The notes under the pieces were generated by a model. That model did no database searches. It was not told the DNA's origin and worked only from the letters and a program-made list of their open reading frames with translations. 64,000 bases of DNA from Reichenbachiella sp. (lineage in GTDB: Bacteria > Bacteroidota > Bacteroidia > Cytophagales > Cyclobacteriaceae): positions 558,001 through 622,000 of the forward strand of contig NZ_JAWPMM010000001.1 in the NCBI RefSeq assembly GCF_033344935.1, given 5' to 3'. Made by a program: the position numbers and the translations under genes. This document shows positions 28,150 through 36,823 of this stretch, in pieces; within the stretch, counting starts at the first letter, position 1, and each line of letters begins with the position of its first letter.

Positions 28150-28157
28150 CAAATATA
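28150..28157 (-). promoter_or_regulatory. Putative -7 element upstream of the DPP IV-like gene
   Basis: TATATTTG on the minus strand matches TAnnTTTG, 25 bases before the ATG at 28124. No -33 element is evident. Confidence 0.35.
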
Positions 28158-28194
28158 AAATAATTGACGAATGACATTGGAAATCTAGAATAAG

Positions 28195-28233
28195 CTCAAA
28201 CCTTCCAAGTTTTCAAAACATGGAAGGTTTGAG
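28195..28233. repeat. 39-base near-perfect palindrome
   Basis: A 13-base arm CTCAAACCTTCCA (28195-28207) pairs perfectly with 28221-28233, and an inner GTTTT-c-AAAAC extends the hairpin to almost full palindromy. It has no T-run and lies next to a REP-type transposase remnant, so a REP-like dispersed repeat is likelier than a terminator. Confidence 0.6.
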
Positions 28234-28241
28234 TTCTCCAG

Positions 28242-28305
28242 CGTTCTCTGGCGAGTGACTCTGGACTAGGTGGTTGGGAGTTGGTTTTTTACCACTCAGA
28301 GTCAC
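28242..28305. repeat. REP-like repeat pair, first cluster
   Basis: GTGACTCTG (28255-28263) and its complement CAGAGTCAC (28297-28305) form an inverted repeat around about 33 bases. The second arm lies inside a 17-base segment (28295-28311) found again at 28825-28841. The left arm belongs to a segment ending GAGTGACTCTG that recurs at 28554-28564. Confidence 0.55.
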
Positions 28306-28559
28306 CTGAAAAGGAGAAGGAAAAGGGGAAGAAGCATCAGGTGTTCCGGTTGTCATTCGATGCCAAGCCGATTGACTTAAGCGAAGTCGGGAGAGTTTTG
28401 GATTATATCCATCGCAATCCGGTGAGTAAGAAATGGCAATTGGTTCAAGAATATGTAGACTATCCGCATTCAAGCGCTGCATTTTATGAAGGGGGACAAG
28501 AGCCTGAGTTTGGTTTGGTGGATTTTAGAGGTTTGCTGCCAGAATCCTCTAACGAGTGA
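28281..28559 (+). pseudogene. C-terminal remnant of a REP-associated tyrosine transposase (RAYT, IS200-like)
   Basis: The readable frame encodes about 92 residues matching only the end of a Y1/RAYT transposase: SDAKPI-like FDAKPI, then LDYIHRNPVSKKWQLVQEY and YPHSSAAFYEGG, the usual C-terminal signature. The HUH motif and the catalytic tyrosine, which lie further upstream in intact proteins, are absent, and no ATG fits. Both ends run into the GAGTGACTCTG repeats, so the fragment looks truncated at repeat elements. It is a non-functional relic. Confidence 0.7.
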
Positions 28560-28568
28560 CTCTGAGGG
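28546..28568. repeat. REP-like repeat, second copy
   Basis: CCTCTAACGAGTGACTCTGA is a second copy of the unit at 28246-28263, sharing GAGTGACTCTG. It overlaps the last codons of the transposase relic. Confidence 0.5.
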
Positions 28569-28639
28569 GGTAGCTAATTTGTATTTGATGTAGTATCTAT
28601 TATGCTCAAAATAAATGTTATTAGACTGTTTTAAGTACT

Positions 28640-28807
28640 ATGATAATTAAAAAACATTTTTCTAAAATTTCTATGTACGCTTTATTACTGATCATTTGTT
28701 TATGTGCATGTGATGATGATGAAGAAACAATTTGTTACGCTGAGGATGGGAGTGGAAATGAACTTATTGATAATAATGGTGATCCTATTCCTGTTGCATG
28801 TCCTTAA
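28640..28807 (+). CDS. Small lipoprotein (55 residues)
   Basis: ATG at 28640, TAA at 28805. The protein has a basic start (MIIKKHFSK), a hydrophobic core (YALLLIICL), and a lipobox-like LCAC with the acceptor Cys at residue 24. DDDEE follows at once, the acidic run that marks surface-exported lipoproteins in Bacteroidetes. The mature part is only ~32 residues, with two more Cys that could pair. I recognise no family. It lies between two REP-like repeats. A signal peptide of this quality makes it likely real, but short chance frames are possible. Confidence 0.55.
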   Translation: MIIKKHFSKISMYALLLIICLCACDDDEETICYAEDGSGNELIDNNGDPIPVACP

Positions 28808-28823
28808 GTAAACCATTCATATC

Positions 28824-28853
28824 CCTCAGAGTCACCTGAAAGGGACTCTGAGG
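28824..28853. repeat. REP-like hairpin, third copy
   Basis: CCTCAGAGTC (28824-28833) pairs perfectly with GACTCTGAGG (28844-28853) around a 10-base loop. It shares 17 bases with the segment at 28295-28311. It lies just past the stop of the convergent LysR gene and may double as a transcription stop. Confidence 0.6.
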
Positions 28854-28867
28854 AGATAAGATCATTT

Positions 28868-29779
28868 TCAACAATCCCCTTCACACTCACAAACTCCGCC
28901 TACATTGCACCGAAGATGCTCAATGAAATTATTGATATAGGCAGGTGCTTCCGGTTGATTGAGATGAGCGGCATACCAAGTCCTGTATAAGCCTTTTTTA
29001 GTGACTGGAACAAGCTCCAGGCTGTTGTCCGATAGATATGGATCAACCATCCAGCGAGCCATAACTTGAACACCCAAACCTGCTTTGATCATTTGTAACA
29101 CGGCATCTGTGACCTGTATAGGCATAACTTTTTTCGGTTTCACACCTTCGGGCATAAGCACCTGATTGAATAATGTTACAGATTCAATGGGGTAAGAGTG
29201 AATAAATACATTTTGGTCTCTGAAGTCCTCTGCCTCCACATAGGGCTTTTTAGTCCATGGGTGACCAGACGGCACTACCACCATCATTTCATCTCTGAAA
29301 AGTTCTGTATAAGTAAGCGCCGGGTGGTCGTTGTGATCGCTCGTGATCGCCAAATCCAATTCTCCATCCAGAATCAATTTGTCCGGATTTTCAGTGACTC
29401 CGGGGAAAATCTCAATGTCTACTTTTGGGAATTCTTTATTGAAATCAATCATCAGTGTAGGTAACCAATGGTAGCAGGTGTAGCATTGAGTGGCCAGTCG
29501 AACCAACCCTTTGTCTCCATTCACATATTTTTTAACTGAATTTTCGGTTTTGTCAATTTCATTCAAAATCTTCTTGGCAGAGTCGAGAACAATTTGACCT
29601 GCGCCAGTCAGTATCAATTTTTTGTTGACACGGTGAAAAAGCTGTGCGCCTAAATGAGTTTCAATTTCCTTGAGCTGGTGGCTGAGTGCCGATTGAGATA
29701 AATAAAGGTTTTCCATGGCTTTGGTCAAGCTGCCTTTGTCGGCAACCTCCCGTACCAGTTTGAGGTGACGTAGTTCCAT
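28868..29779 (-). CDS. LysR-type transcriptional regulator, MetR-like, with cysteine-rich tail
   Basis: A 303-residue DNA-binding regulator. The winged helix-turn-helix is at about 1-60 (SLTKAMENLYLSQSALSHQLKEIE). The effector domain carries RLATQCYTCYHWLPTL and LDGELDLAITSD, which match MetR, the homocysteine-responsive activator, better than other LysR proteins. The C-terminus is odd: residues 291-303 contain four Cys (C-x5-C-x-C-x3-C), absent from typical MetR, suggesting metal or redox sensing. It is divergent from a 58-residue ORF and an EamA transporter, its probable targets. No methionine gene is in the window. Confidence 0.88.
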   Translation of the reverse strand: MELRHLKLVREVADKGSLTKAMENLYLSQSALSHQLKEIETHLGAQLFHRVNKKLILTGAGQIVLDSAKKILNEIDKTENSVKKYVNGDKGLVRLATQCYTCYHWLPTLMIDFNKEFPKVDIEIFPGVTENPDKLILDGELDLAITSDHNDHPALTYTELFRDEMMVVVPSGHPWTKKPYVEAEDFRDQNVFIHSYPIESVTLFNQVLMPEGVKPKKVMPIQVTDAVLQMIKAGLGVQVMARWMVDPYLSDNSLELVPVTKKGLYRTWYAAHLNQPEAPAYINNFIEHLRCNVGGVCECEGDC

Positions 29780-29804
29780 TGGTTTGCTTTGAGGTATTAG
29801 TTTT

Positions 29805-29845
29805 ATTCATGGAATTGACTAAATCAATTCATCCAATTCATGGAA
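29805..29845. promoter_or_regulatory. LysR-type operator candidate in the divergent spacer
   Basis: A perfect 7-base inverted repeat GAATTGA-CTAAA-TCAATTC (29812-29830) has the TNA-N5-style symmetry of LysR/MetR sites (MetR: TGAA-N5-TTCA). It is flanked by two identical ATTCATGGAA boxes (29805-29814 and 29836-29845) 31 bases apart, about three helical turns. It lies 26 bases before the regulator's own ATG. Confidence 0.5.
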
Positions 29846-29930
29846 CGAAAATTTTGGTCGGGCGTTTCATTCCTCATCATTTAATTTTTTAAGGTGGAAT
29901 GATTTTCACCAAACGCTAAACATAACCGAT

Positions 29931-30107
29931 ATGGAAACACCAGCACTACATTTAAAAATTGCCAAGCTGAATGGACATGGGTGCATTCAGATCGAGCAAC
30001 CTGAGAAACTACAAAGAAGAGCTACTGCAAGTAGCGAGTTTGACTTGGTAGAATATCTCAAAGAAGTGAAGACTCCTCATATAGGACTAATGTCTTTTAC
30101 TAAATAG
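29931..30107 (+). CDS. Small unknown protein (58 residues)
   Basis: ATG at 29931, TAG at 30105. It encodes a soluble, mixed-charge protein (METPALHLKIAKLNGHGCIQ at its start) with no signal peptide or membrane segment and one Cys. I recognise no family. It is divergent from the MetR-like regulator, downstream of the operator candidate, and 86 bases before the EamA gene on the same strand, which suggests joint regulation. The position supports a real gene; the sequence alone does not settle it. Confidence 0.5.
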   Translation: METPALHLKIAKLNGHGCIQIEQPEKLQRRATASSEFDLVEYLKEVKTPHIGLMSFTK

Positions 30108-30193
30108 CCAACGAAAGTCTCGTTGGTGTTATCGCCAACGGGATCAAATGCTGTTGGCGATAGCCATTCCTTAACCAATAAATCAACATACAT

Positions 30194-31102
30194 ATGAAAC
30201 TAAAAAATCTACTCTCTCTATTGTTTTTGGCTACCCTTTGGGGACCATCTTTTTTGTTCATAAAAATTGCAGTAGTTGAGATCTCACCAATCACATTGGC
30301 AGCTTTGAGGATTGGGTTGGCGGCCGTTCTATTGAATATTTGGTTATTAATTAAAGGCTATGAGTTTAATAAGTCTTGGACTTTTTGGAAGCACGTGACT
30401 ATTGCAGGCTTTTTCGCTCATGCGGTACCTTTTGCCTTGATTAATTGGGGGGAGCAATATATTGATAGTTCTGTTGCTTCAATCTTAAATGGCCTGACAC
30501 CATTGGCGACGGTGCTGATTGCCAATTTTGCTATTGCTGATGAACGCATGACTGTCGAACGAATAATAGGAACCACTCTCGGCTTTATTGGTTTATTGGT
30601 TCTGGTTTCGCCAGAGTTAGTATCGGGAGTAGACGCTTCGGTATTAGGGATCGTAGCTGTGGCTGTGGCGGCTATATCGTATGGAGTTGCTTTGGTGTAT
30701 TCCAGATTAAATTTAATGAAGGAGAAACCGCTATATGCTCCCAGTTCGCAGTTGCTGGTGACGTCTATTTATTTGATCCCATTTGCTTTGATGGTAGAAG
30801 GCCCAGTATCCTGGTCTACGCTTTCTTGGGAATCTATTGGTTCATTGGTTATTTTGGGAACGCTGGGAACTGCTTTGGCCTTCGTGATTTATTATAAGAT
30901 ATTGGCTAGCGCTAGCGCATCTTATTTATCCCTTGTGACTTATCTGATGCCAATTTACGGTGTCGCCTTAGGTGTAATTTTTCTCGATGAAATTCTGGCT
31001 GTTGAGGCTATTATCGGTGCGGCCCTAATTCTCTTCGGAATAATGATTGCCAACAAAACTATTAGCATTCCTCTTGGTAGGAAAGCAATTAAAGTGACTT
31101 AA
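30194..31102 (+). CDS. EamA/DMT family transporter
   Basis: A 302-residue inner-membrane protein with ten hydrophobic segments arranged as two EamA repeats (about 5-140 and 150-290). Family landmarks are LATLWGPSFLFIKIAV at the start, the PLATVLIANFAIADERMT end of repeat one, and YLMPIYGVALGVIFLDE in repeat two. Such transporters usually export amino acids or other metabolites. With a MetR-like regulator next door, a sulfur amino acid or homocysteine-related compound is a plausible substrate (inference). An intrinsic terminator follows. Confidence 0.9.
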   Translation: MKLKNLLSLLFLATLWGPSFLFIKIAVVEISPITLAALRIGLAAVLLNIWLLIKGYEFNKSWTFWKHVTIAGFFAHAVPFALINWGEQYIDSSVASILNGLTPLATVLIANFAIADERMTVERIIGTTLGFIGLLVLVSPELVSGVDASVLGIVAVAVAAISYGVALVYSRLNLMKEKPLYAPSSQLLVTSIYLIPFALMVEGPVSWSTLSWESIGSLVILGTLGTALAFVIYYKILASASASYLSLVTYLMPIYGVALGVIFLDEILAVEAIIGAALILFGIMIANKTISIPLGRKAIKVT

Positions 31103-31195
31103 TTAAGTTTCATAACCCTGACAAAGCAAGGCTTTCGTCAGCCACTGGTTAATCACAGCAGGTGATTTAGGTTTATCTTAGTTTGGTATAGATAG

Positions 31196-31228
31196 GCAGC
31201 CGGCTAACGAGTCGGCTGCTGTTTTTTT
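31196..31228 (+). terminator. Intrinsic terminator of the EamA gene
   Basis: A 7-base GC-rich stem GCAGCCG (31196-31202) with CGGCTGC (31213-31219), a 10-base loop and a T-run. It touches the stop of the convergent gene. Confidence 0.8.
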
Positions 31229-31805
31229 AGAACATCTCTAATGCTTCTTTATAAAGCTCAATCAGATTTTGTTCCGCAGTTATAAAATCTTCAAAAATTG
31301 GCGCCCACCCTCGTTTGTAATCTTCGCTAAACGCTTTAGCTTCTTCTTGGCTTACGTCCACACCCACTATATAAAAAGGGCTAAGAACATTCACATGAGA
31401 CATCATGGCACTTGCTTCTTTATTACTTAGTTTGAGATCATCTTGAGTTTCATATATTTCAGCTAGTCTTCTATATAAATCGTATGGAATGTGTTGGCTA
31501 ATGGAGTTTTCCTGAGCGATTTGCCATGCAAAATCCTTTACTCTTGATGTTTTGAGTCTCAAGATTACCTCTGATGGATTTATGTTTAAGGTATCTAGTA
31601 TACCCTTATGATAGGTTAATTTTTGTGTAACCTCTTTAGTGTTTTCTTCAATTTCCAACCGAATACCCTCCAGAAAATGAAGAGCACGCTCTTCTTCTAC
31701 TTTGTTGTTGTAATAGGTGTTGAGCCCAAAAGCCAGAAGTATACCTAGAACGACGGTAAAAAATTCGATCAGGTGATTGGTCCAAGTTATATTTTTCATG
31801 CTCAT
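31227..31805 (-). CDS. Single-pass membrane protein of unknown function (DUF6090-like)
   Basis: A 192-residue protein with one N-terminal membrane segment (about 11-32, LIEFFTVVLGILLAFGLNTYYN). A mostly helical soluble region follows, starting EEERALHFLEGIRLEIEEN. The segment just after the membrane anchor resembles small Bacteroidetes membrane proteins of the DUF6090 type, but I am not certain of the family. It lies 39 bases upstream of icmF on the same strand; whether they are cotranscribed is unclear. Confidence 0.6.
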   Translation of the reverse strand: MSMKNITWTNHLIEFFTVVLGILLAFGLNTYYNNKVEEERALHFLEGIRLEIEENTKEVTQKLTYHKGILDTLNINPSEVILRLKTSRVKDFAWQIAQENSISQHIPYDLYRRLAEIYETQDDLKLSNKEASAMMSHVNVLSPFYIVGVDVSQEEAKAFSEDYKRGWAPIFEDFITAEQNLIELYKEALEMF

Positions 31806-31844
31806 TATGTTTTATGAGCATGAAAATACAAAATCTGGGTTGAA

Positions 31845-34800
31845 TTACATATTCCTTCTATACTGACCACCTACTTCAAATAGGGCATTCGTAACCTGAC
31901 CGAGAGAACAATGCTTGACACATTCCATCAGGGTTTCGAAAATGTTTTCGTTGTGTACGGCCGTTTCCTGCAATTTACTCAAGGCTTTTTCAGACTCATT
32001 GCTACTGAATTCTTTCAAGTTGTTTAGCATCTCAATCTGATACTCCTTCTCGTCAGTAGTAGCTCTGATTACTTCCTGAGGAATCACCGTAGGTGAACCT
32101 TTAGAAGACAAGAATGTATTTACCCCTATAATTGGGAATTCGCCTGTATGCTTCAAGGTCTCATAGTATAAACTTTCCTCTTGAATTTTGCTACGCTGGT
32201 ACATGGTTTCCATAGCACCCAATACACCGCCTCTTTCAGTAATTCTGTCGAATTCATCCAATACCGCTTCTTCCACCAAATCAGTTAATTCCTCAATGAT
32301 GAATGAGCCTTGAATTGGATTCTCGTTTTTCGCTAGCCCAAGTTCTCTGTTGATGATCAACTGAATCGCCATGGCCCGTCTTACAGATTCTTCTGTAGGT
32401 GTCGTGATGGCTTCGTCATATGCGTTGGTATGTAATGAATTACAATTGTCATAGATGGCATACAAGGCCTGCAATGTGGTTCTGATGTCATTGAAATCGA
32501 TTTCCTGTGCATGCAACGATCTGCCACTGGTCTGGATATGATACTTCAGCATTTGCGAACGGCTATCAGCACCATATTTCAACTTCATGGCTTTTGCCCA
32601 AATTCTTCTGGCTACACGTCCAATCACTGCATATTCTGGATCGATACCGTTCGAAAAGAAGAAAGACAAGTTTGGCGCAAACTTATTGATATCCATGCCA
32701 CGCGATACATAGTATTCCACGAAGGTGAAACCATTTGAAAGTGTCAATGCCAGCTGTGTAATTGGGTTAGCGCCAGCCTCTGCGATATGATAACCAGAAA
32801 TGGAGACAGAGTAGAAGTTTCTCACATTTTGATCAATGAAGTACTGCTGCACATCGCCCATCACTCGAAGAGAAAATTCTGTTGAAAATATACAAGTATT
32901 CTGCGCTTGATCTTCCTTAAGAATATCTGCTTGTACTGTTCCTCTTACTTTGGCTAAGGTCTCTATTTTGATCTTGTTGTAAATCTCAGCATCCAAAACC
33001 TGATCGCCTGTTACGCCAAGCAACATGAGACCGAGTCCATCATTGCCTTCTGGTAAGTCTCCATTATATCTTGGCCGTTTGTCTTCGCGACCTTTGTAGA
33101 TCGCAGCGATTTCCTTTTCAACCTCTTTTTCAAGCCCATTTTCTTTGATGTACAATTCACATTGTTGGTCAATAGCTGCATTCATAAAGAAAGCCGCTAT
33201 CGTAGCTGCCGGACCATTAATGGTCATAGATACTGATGTGGTTGGAGCAGAAAGGTTGAAACCAGAGTATAGTTTTTTGGCATCATCCAAGCAGCAGATG
33301 TTAACCCCAGAGTTTCCAATTTTACCATAAATATCCGGACGGTGATCTGGGTCTTCTCCATAGAGCGTTACTGAATCAAAAGCCGTAGACAAGCGTGCTG
33401 CAGGCAGTCCTTTTGACACGTAGTGAAATCTTCTATTGGTTCTTTCTGGACCACCTTCGCCAGCGAACATTCTGGTTGGATCTTCACCTTGTCTTTTGAA
33501 GGGGAATACACCGGCTGTGTAAGGAAATTCACCTGGTACATTTTCTTGCAGATTCCATTTCAATACATCGCCCCAGCCTTCGTACTTCGGTAAAGAAACC
33601 TTTGGGATTTTGGTGTGAGAAAGGGACTCTGATTTGGTTTGTACCTTAATGTCTTTTCCTCTTACTTGATAGACAAACTCATCTGAATTATAGTTGTCAA
33701 CTTTGCTCTGCCATTCGTCAAGAATTTGCTGATTTCGAGGATCGAAATCAAGTGAAGTTTCTTTGTAAAGTTCTTTGAGTTTGTTGTTTAACTCTTCGTC
33801 TTTGGACAAACGCATGGTTTTGTCGATACCGTAGAGATTCTGCGCGATCTCTCTTTGCTTCTCCACCCACTGATCATATTCACGAATACTGTCAGAAATT
33901 TCAGATAGATATCTGGTTCTCTTAGGAGGAATGATGAATACTTTCTCTGACATTTCTTCTGATGCTTGAAATGAAGATTTCAAATCAGCACCTGTCTTTT
34001 CCGCAATAGAGTCCATGATCACTCGATAAAGCTTATTCATGCCCGGGTCATTGAATTGTGAGGCAATGGTGCCAAAAACAGGCAAGTCATCTATATTGGC
34101 ATCAAAGAGTTGATGATTTCTTTGGTATTGCTTTTTCACATCACGAAGCGCATCCAGGGCACCTCTTTTGTCAAACTTATTGAGTGCAATGATATCTGCA
34201 AAGTCCAGCATATCGATTTTCTCCAACTGAGTGGCTGCCCCATATTCTGGAGTCATTACATACAGAGACAAATCAGAATGTTCGATGATCTCGGTATCTG
34301 ACTGACCAATTCCACTGGTTTCCAAAATGACCAAGTCATAGCCGGCAGTCTTTACCACATTTACGGCCTCCTGCACATATTTTGAAAGGGCCAAATTCGA
34401 CTGCCTGGTAGCTAACGAACGCATATACACGCGTGAATTGTTGATGGCATTCATTCTGATTCGATCTCCTAGCAGTGCGCCTCCAGTCTTCCTTTTAGAA
34501 GGATCTACGGAAATGATGGCAATATTTTTATCTTCAAAGTCAATCAAAAATCGCCTAACTAATTCATCTACCAATGAAGATTTTCCGGCGCCGCCAGTTC
34601 CGGTAATTCCTAATACAGGTGTTTTCGAGGTTTCAGATTTCGCGTTAATGTCCTTCAACAAGTCAACCGATTGTTCGGGAAAATTTTCAGCTGCTGAAAT
34701 GATTCGAGCGATTGATTTCGCGTCTTGATCATTGATCTGTTTGAATTCGCCATTCAAGTTTTCGCCAATGGCAAAATCACTCGATTCCACCATGTCATTA

Positions 34801-35213
34801 ATCATGCCTTGAAGTCCCATGGCTCGACCATCATCTGGTGAGTAAATTCTGGAGATGCCATATTGATGTAGCTCGTCTATTTCGGTTGGAAGAATAGTTC
34901 CACCACCACCACCGAAGATTTTGATGTGACCACTTCCATTTTCCTTTAACAGATCGTACATGTATTTGAAATATTCTACATGCCCTCCTTGATAAGAGGT
35001 AATGGCGATGGCTTGTGCATCCTCTTGAATAGCGCAATTTACGATTTCGTTTACGGAGCGATTGTGTCCAAGATGAATCACTTCTACACCGGTAGATTGG
35101 ATGATTCTTCGCATTATATTTATTGCTGCATCGTGGCCATCAAAAAGTGACGCTGCAGTAACAATTCGAATGTGATTTTTGGGTTGATATGGGGCGATTT
35201 TGTCTTGGGTCAT
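31845..35213 (-). CDS. icmF: Fused isobutyryl-CoA mutase IcmF (B12-binding, GTPase chaperone and mutase in one chain)
   Basis: Coenzyme B12-dependent isomerisation of isobutyryl-CoA and n-butyryl-CoA; 1122 residues. Residues about 15-150 are the B12-binding domain ([12 protein letters not shown] with the cobalt-ligating His, and the GGGGTI loop). About 190-430 are a MeaB/ArgK-type G domain ([13 protein letters not shown] Walker A, NKFD specificity motif). About 550-1122 are the TIM-barrel mutase. Gln771 in AQNTCIF occupies the place of the CoA-carboxylate-binding Arg in the RNTYIF motif of methylmalonyl-CoA mutase, which supports IcmF rather than MCM. The DxHxxG motif ends in Ala. It is probably used in valine or butyrate carbon metabolism. 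Confidence 0.93.
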   Translation of the reverse strand: MTQDKIAPYQPKNHIRIVTAASLFDGHDAAINIMRRIIQSTGVEVIHLGHNRSVNEIVNCAIQEDAQAIAITSYQGGHVEYFKYMYDLLKENGSGHIKIFGGGGGTILPTEIDELHQYGISRIYSPDDGRAMGLQGMINDMVESSDFAIGENLNGEFKQINDQDAKSIARIISAAENFPEQSVDLLKDINAKSETSKTPVLGITGTGGAGKSSLVDELVRRFLIDFEDKNIAIISVDPSKRKTGGALLGDRIRMNAINNSRVYMRSLATRQSNLALSKYVQEAVNVVKTAGYDLVILETSGIGQSDTEIIEHSDLSLYVMTPEYGAATQLEKIDMLDFADIIALNKFDKRGALDALRDVKKQYQRNHQLFDANIDDLPVFGTIASQFNDPGMNKLYRVIMDSIAEKTGADLKSSFQASEEMSEKVFIIPPKRTRYLSEISDSIREYDQWVEKQREIAQNLYGIDKTMRLSKDEELNNKLKELYKETSLDFDPRNQQILDEWQSKVDNYNSDEFVYQVRGKDIKVQTKSESLSHTKIPKVSLPKYEGWGDVLKWNLQENVPGEFPYTAGVFPFKRQGEDPTRMFAGEGGPERTNRRFHYVSKGLPAARLSTAFDSVTLYGEDPDHRPDIYGKIGNSGVNICCLDDAKKLYSGFNLSAPTTSVSMTINGPAATIAAFFMNAAIDQQCELYIKENGLEKEVEKEIAAIYKGREDKRPRYNGDLPEGNDGLGLMLLGVTGDQVLDAEIYNKIKIETLAKVRGTVQADILKEDQAQNTCIFSTEFSLRVMGDVQQYFIDQNVRNFYSVSISGYHIAEAGANPITQLALTLSNGFTFVEYYVSRGMDINKFAPNLSFFFSNGIDPEYAVIGRVARRIWAKAMKLKYGADSRSQMLKYHIQTSGRSLHAQEIDFNDIRTTLQALYAIYDNCNSLHTNAYDEAITTPTEESVRRAMAIQLIINRELGLAKNENPIQGSFIIEELTDLVEEAVLDEFDRITERGGVLGAMETMYQRSKIQEESLYYETLKHTGEFPIIGVNTFLSSKGSPTVIPQEVIRATTDEKEYQIEMLNNLKEFSSNESEKALSKLQETAVHNENIFETLMECVKHCSLGQVTNALFEVGGQYRRNM

Positions 35214-35234
35214 GCCTGTGATTTTTTAAGACCG

Positions 35235-35242
35235 CAAAACTA
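35235..35242 (-). promoter_or_regulatory. Putative -7 element upstream of icmF
   Basis: TAGTTTTG on the minus strand matches TAnnTTTG, 21 bases before the icmF ATG. The rest of the 176-base spacer to the next gene shows nothing recognisable. Confidence 0.4.
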
Positions 35243-35389
35243 ACCAATTAATTGTTTTTCGCTGATTGATTTAAAGAAAGGAGTAAGTCCAAAAAGTAAT
35301 CCTATTAACTAATTTGGCCAGTTATTCAATGTGCGAATAAAAGTTCAGATATTCTGAAACGAGAATTTTCGCTAAAACGGCTATAAGGA

Positions 35390-36625
35390 TTATATGTACC
35401 TCTCGAGCTTAAAGGAGGTTTTTTGGACCTCACCATCTCTTACATATTTTACTACAATTTTTTTACCGGGCTTATTTCTTAGCAAGGTGGAAAAATCAGA
35501 AAATTTTAGACTTTCCAGAGAGTAGCCATTGATTGATTCGATTTGATCTCCTGCTCGAATTCCTGCTCGATAGGCTGGAGAATCATCACGAACATGATTT
35601 ACTTGGAGTTCATCTAGTTGTTCCCCATAAGCTGCAATATTCATTCCGCTCATGTCATGTTCGAATCCTTGATGATACATTTTGCTTTTTCTCAAATAGA
35701 GGTACCCTCCGAAATAATCAAACGCCACATTAAACCTGCTCAACAACTCCCCTCCAATGGTTCCATTTCTACTTCCTCTTTTTATCGCTTCGCCATAATC
35801 TCCGCTGACAGGAAAGGAGGCGATAGGTTCTTCGAATTCAAATTTCCCCATTTTAATAGAAGTCATTCTGCCTAAATAGCCTTTGATATTACCTCCAAGG
35901 CCCCGCCCAATGACTGAGGTAATATTTTGTTTTGGAATTAGTGAGTCGTCCTCAGGGTTGTCTAACAATACCGCATGACTAGCTCCTGAGTCTACCATTA
36001 AATGCATGCGCCGCCCTTCATTTTCATTTTTCATGATGGTCAATTCAACATACGGTTTTGTATTGACCACTTTCATAGGAATTCTTTTATATGATCTTTT
36101 GGCATGAAACTTTTTTGGTTCATGCAGGACCAAATAGTTTTCGTCATAATTGATTTCCACAATGAACCGACTGAAAATATCATATCCAATCACGCCAAAT
36201 ACATCAGTTCCTAAATTGTTTCTGAGTTTTAAATAATCTTCTTCAAGCACGAGGAGGGCTTGGTTTATACCGGAATCTATTCCACCTGGTAAGCTAAGTG
36301 TTATTTCTTGAGCCACTTTGGCCTTAATAGAATCTGCAGAGCCTGGACCCTGGATCGTGATATTTCGTGTGTAATTTAGATTCAGGTAATCCCCAAACAT
36401 TTTCTCGGTGAGGATTGGATACTGAACACCGGTGTCTAAGATAAATTTTAGGGTTAGAGAATGATTGATGGTAACCGGAATGACCATCAGGTTATTATAT
36501 CGCTCGAATGGAATGATAACCTTGTGAACATCTGGTGGCATATCAAAACCTATCTGCTGAGACATACCTTGCCTTGCAATAAAAAGTAAGAAAAATAATA
36601 TGCAGTATGTTCTCAATTGTTTCAT
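35390..36625 (-). CDS. Secreted two-lobed aspartyl protease with PDZ domain
   Basis: A 411-residue protein with a signal peptide (about 1-22). It has two retropepsin-type Asp motifs: FILDTGVQYPIL (about 63-74) and HLMVDSGASHAVLLD (about 208-222), so both lobes of a pepsin-like active site lie on one chain. The C-terminus (about 325-405) is a PDZ domain (YRAGIRAGDQIESINGYSL). This matches the Bacteroidetes aspartyl-protease/PDZ family annotated only by domain; the substrate is unknown. It is divergent from hemB. Confidence 0.82.
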   Translation of the reverse strand: MKQLRTYCILFFLLFIARQGMSQQIGFDMPPDVHKVIIPFERYNNLMVIPVTINHSLTLKFILDTGVQYPILTEKMFGDYLNLNYTRNITIQGPGSADSIKAKVAQEITLSLPGGIDSGINQALLVLEEDYLKLRNNLGTDVFGVIGYDIFSRFIVEINYDENYLVLHEPKKFHAKRSYKRIPMKVVNTKPYVELTIMKNENEGRRMHLMVDSGASHAVLLDNPEDDSLIPKQNITSVIGRGLGGNIKGYLGRMTSIKMGKFEFEEPIASFPVSGDYGEAIKRGSRNGTIGGELLSRFNVAFDYFGGYLYLRKSKMYHQGFEHDMSGMNIAAYGEQLDELQVNHVRDDSPAYRAGIRAGDQIESINGYSLESLKFSDFSTLLRNKPGKKIVVKYVRDGEVQKTSFKLERYI

Positions 36626-36802
36626 ATCTCTCGCCTCAGTGTCTGAATATTTAACAATTCGGGACAGAAGAATCCCTTACAGGAACTAATAATTTACAAT
36701 AAAAAACGTCAAATAGCTATACAAACGGTAGATAATTAGGATGAATGTCAATTTCTTACCCTTCGAAAAAAGATTTGGATGATGGGTTTGCTTTCATCTT
36801 TT

Positions 36803-36810
36803 TACATTTG
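36803..36810 (+). promoter_or_regulatory. Putative -7 element upstream of hemB
   Basis: TACATTTG matches TAnnTTTG and lies 13 bases before the ATG at 36824. If used, transcription starts after the alternative upstream ATG at 36779, which supports the 36824 start. Confidence 0.4.
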
Positions 36811-36823
36811 TAAAAAAAGCCTC

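Noticed and set aside
31845-35213. Methylmalonyl-CoA mutase
   Set aside because: The single-chain B12-GTPase-mutase order and the Gln in AQNTCIF fit IcmF better.
35655-35680. GTTCGAATCC resembling a tRNA T-loop
   Set aside because: It is inside the aspartyl protease gene and no cloverleaf can be formed around it.
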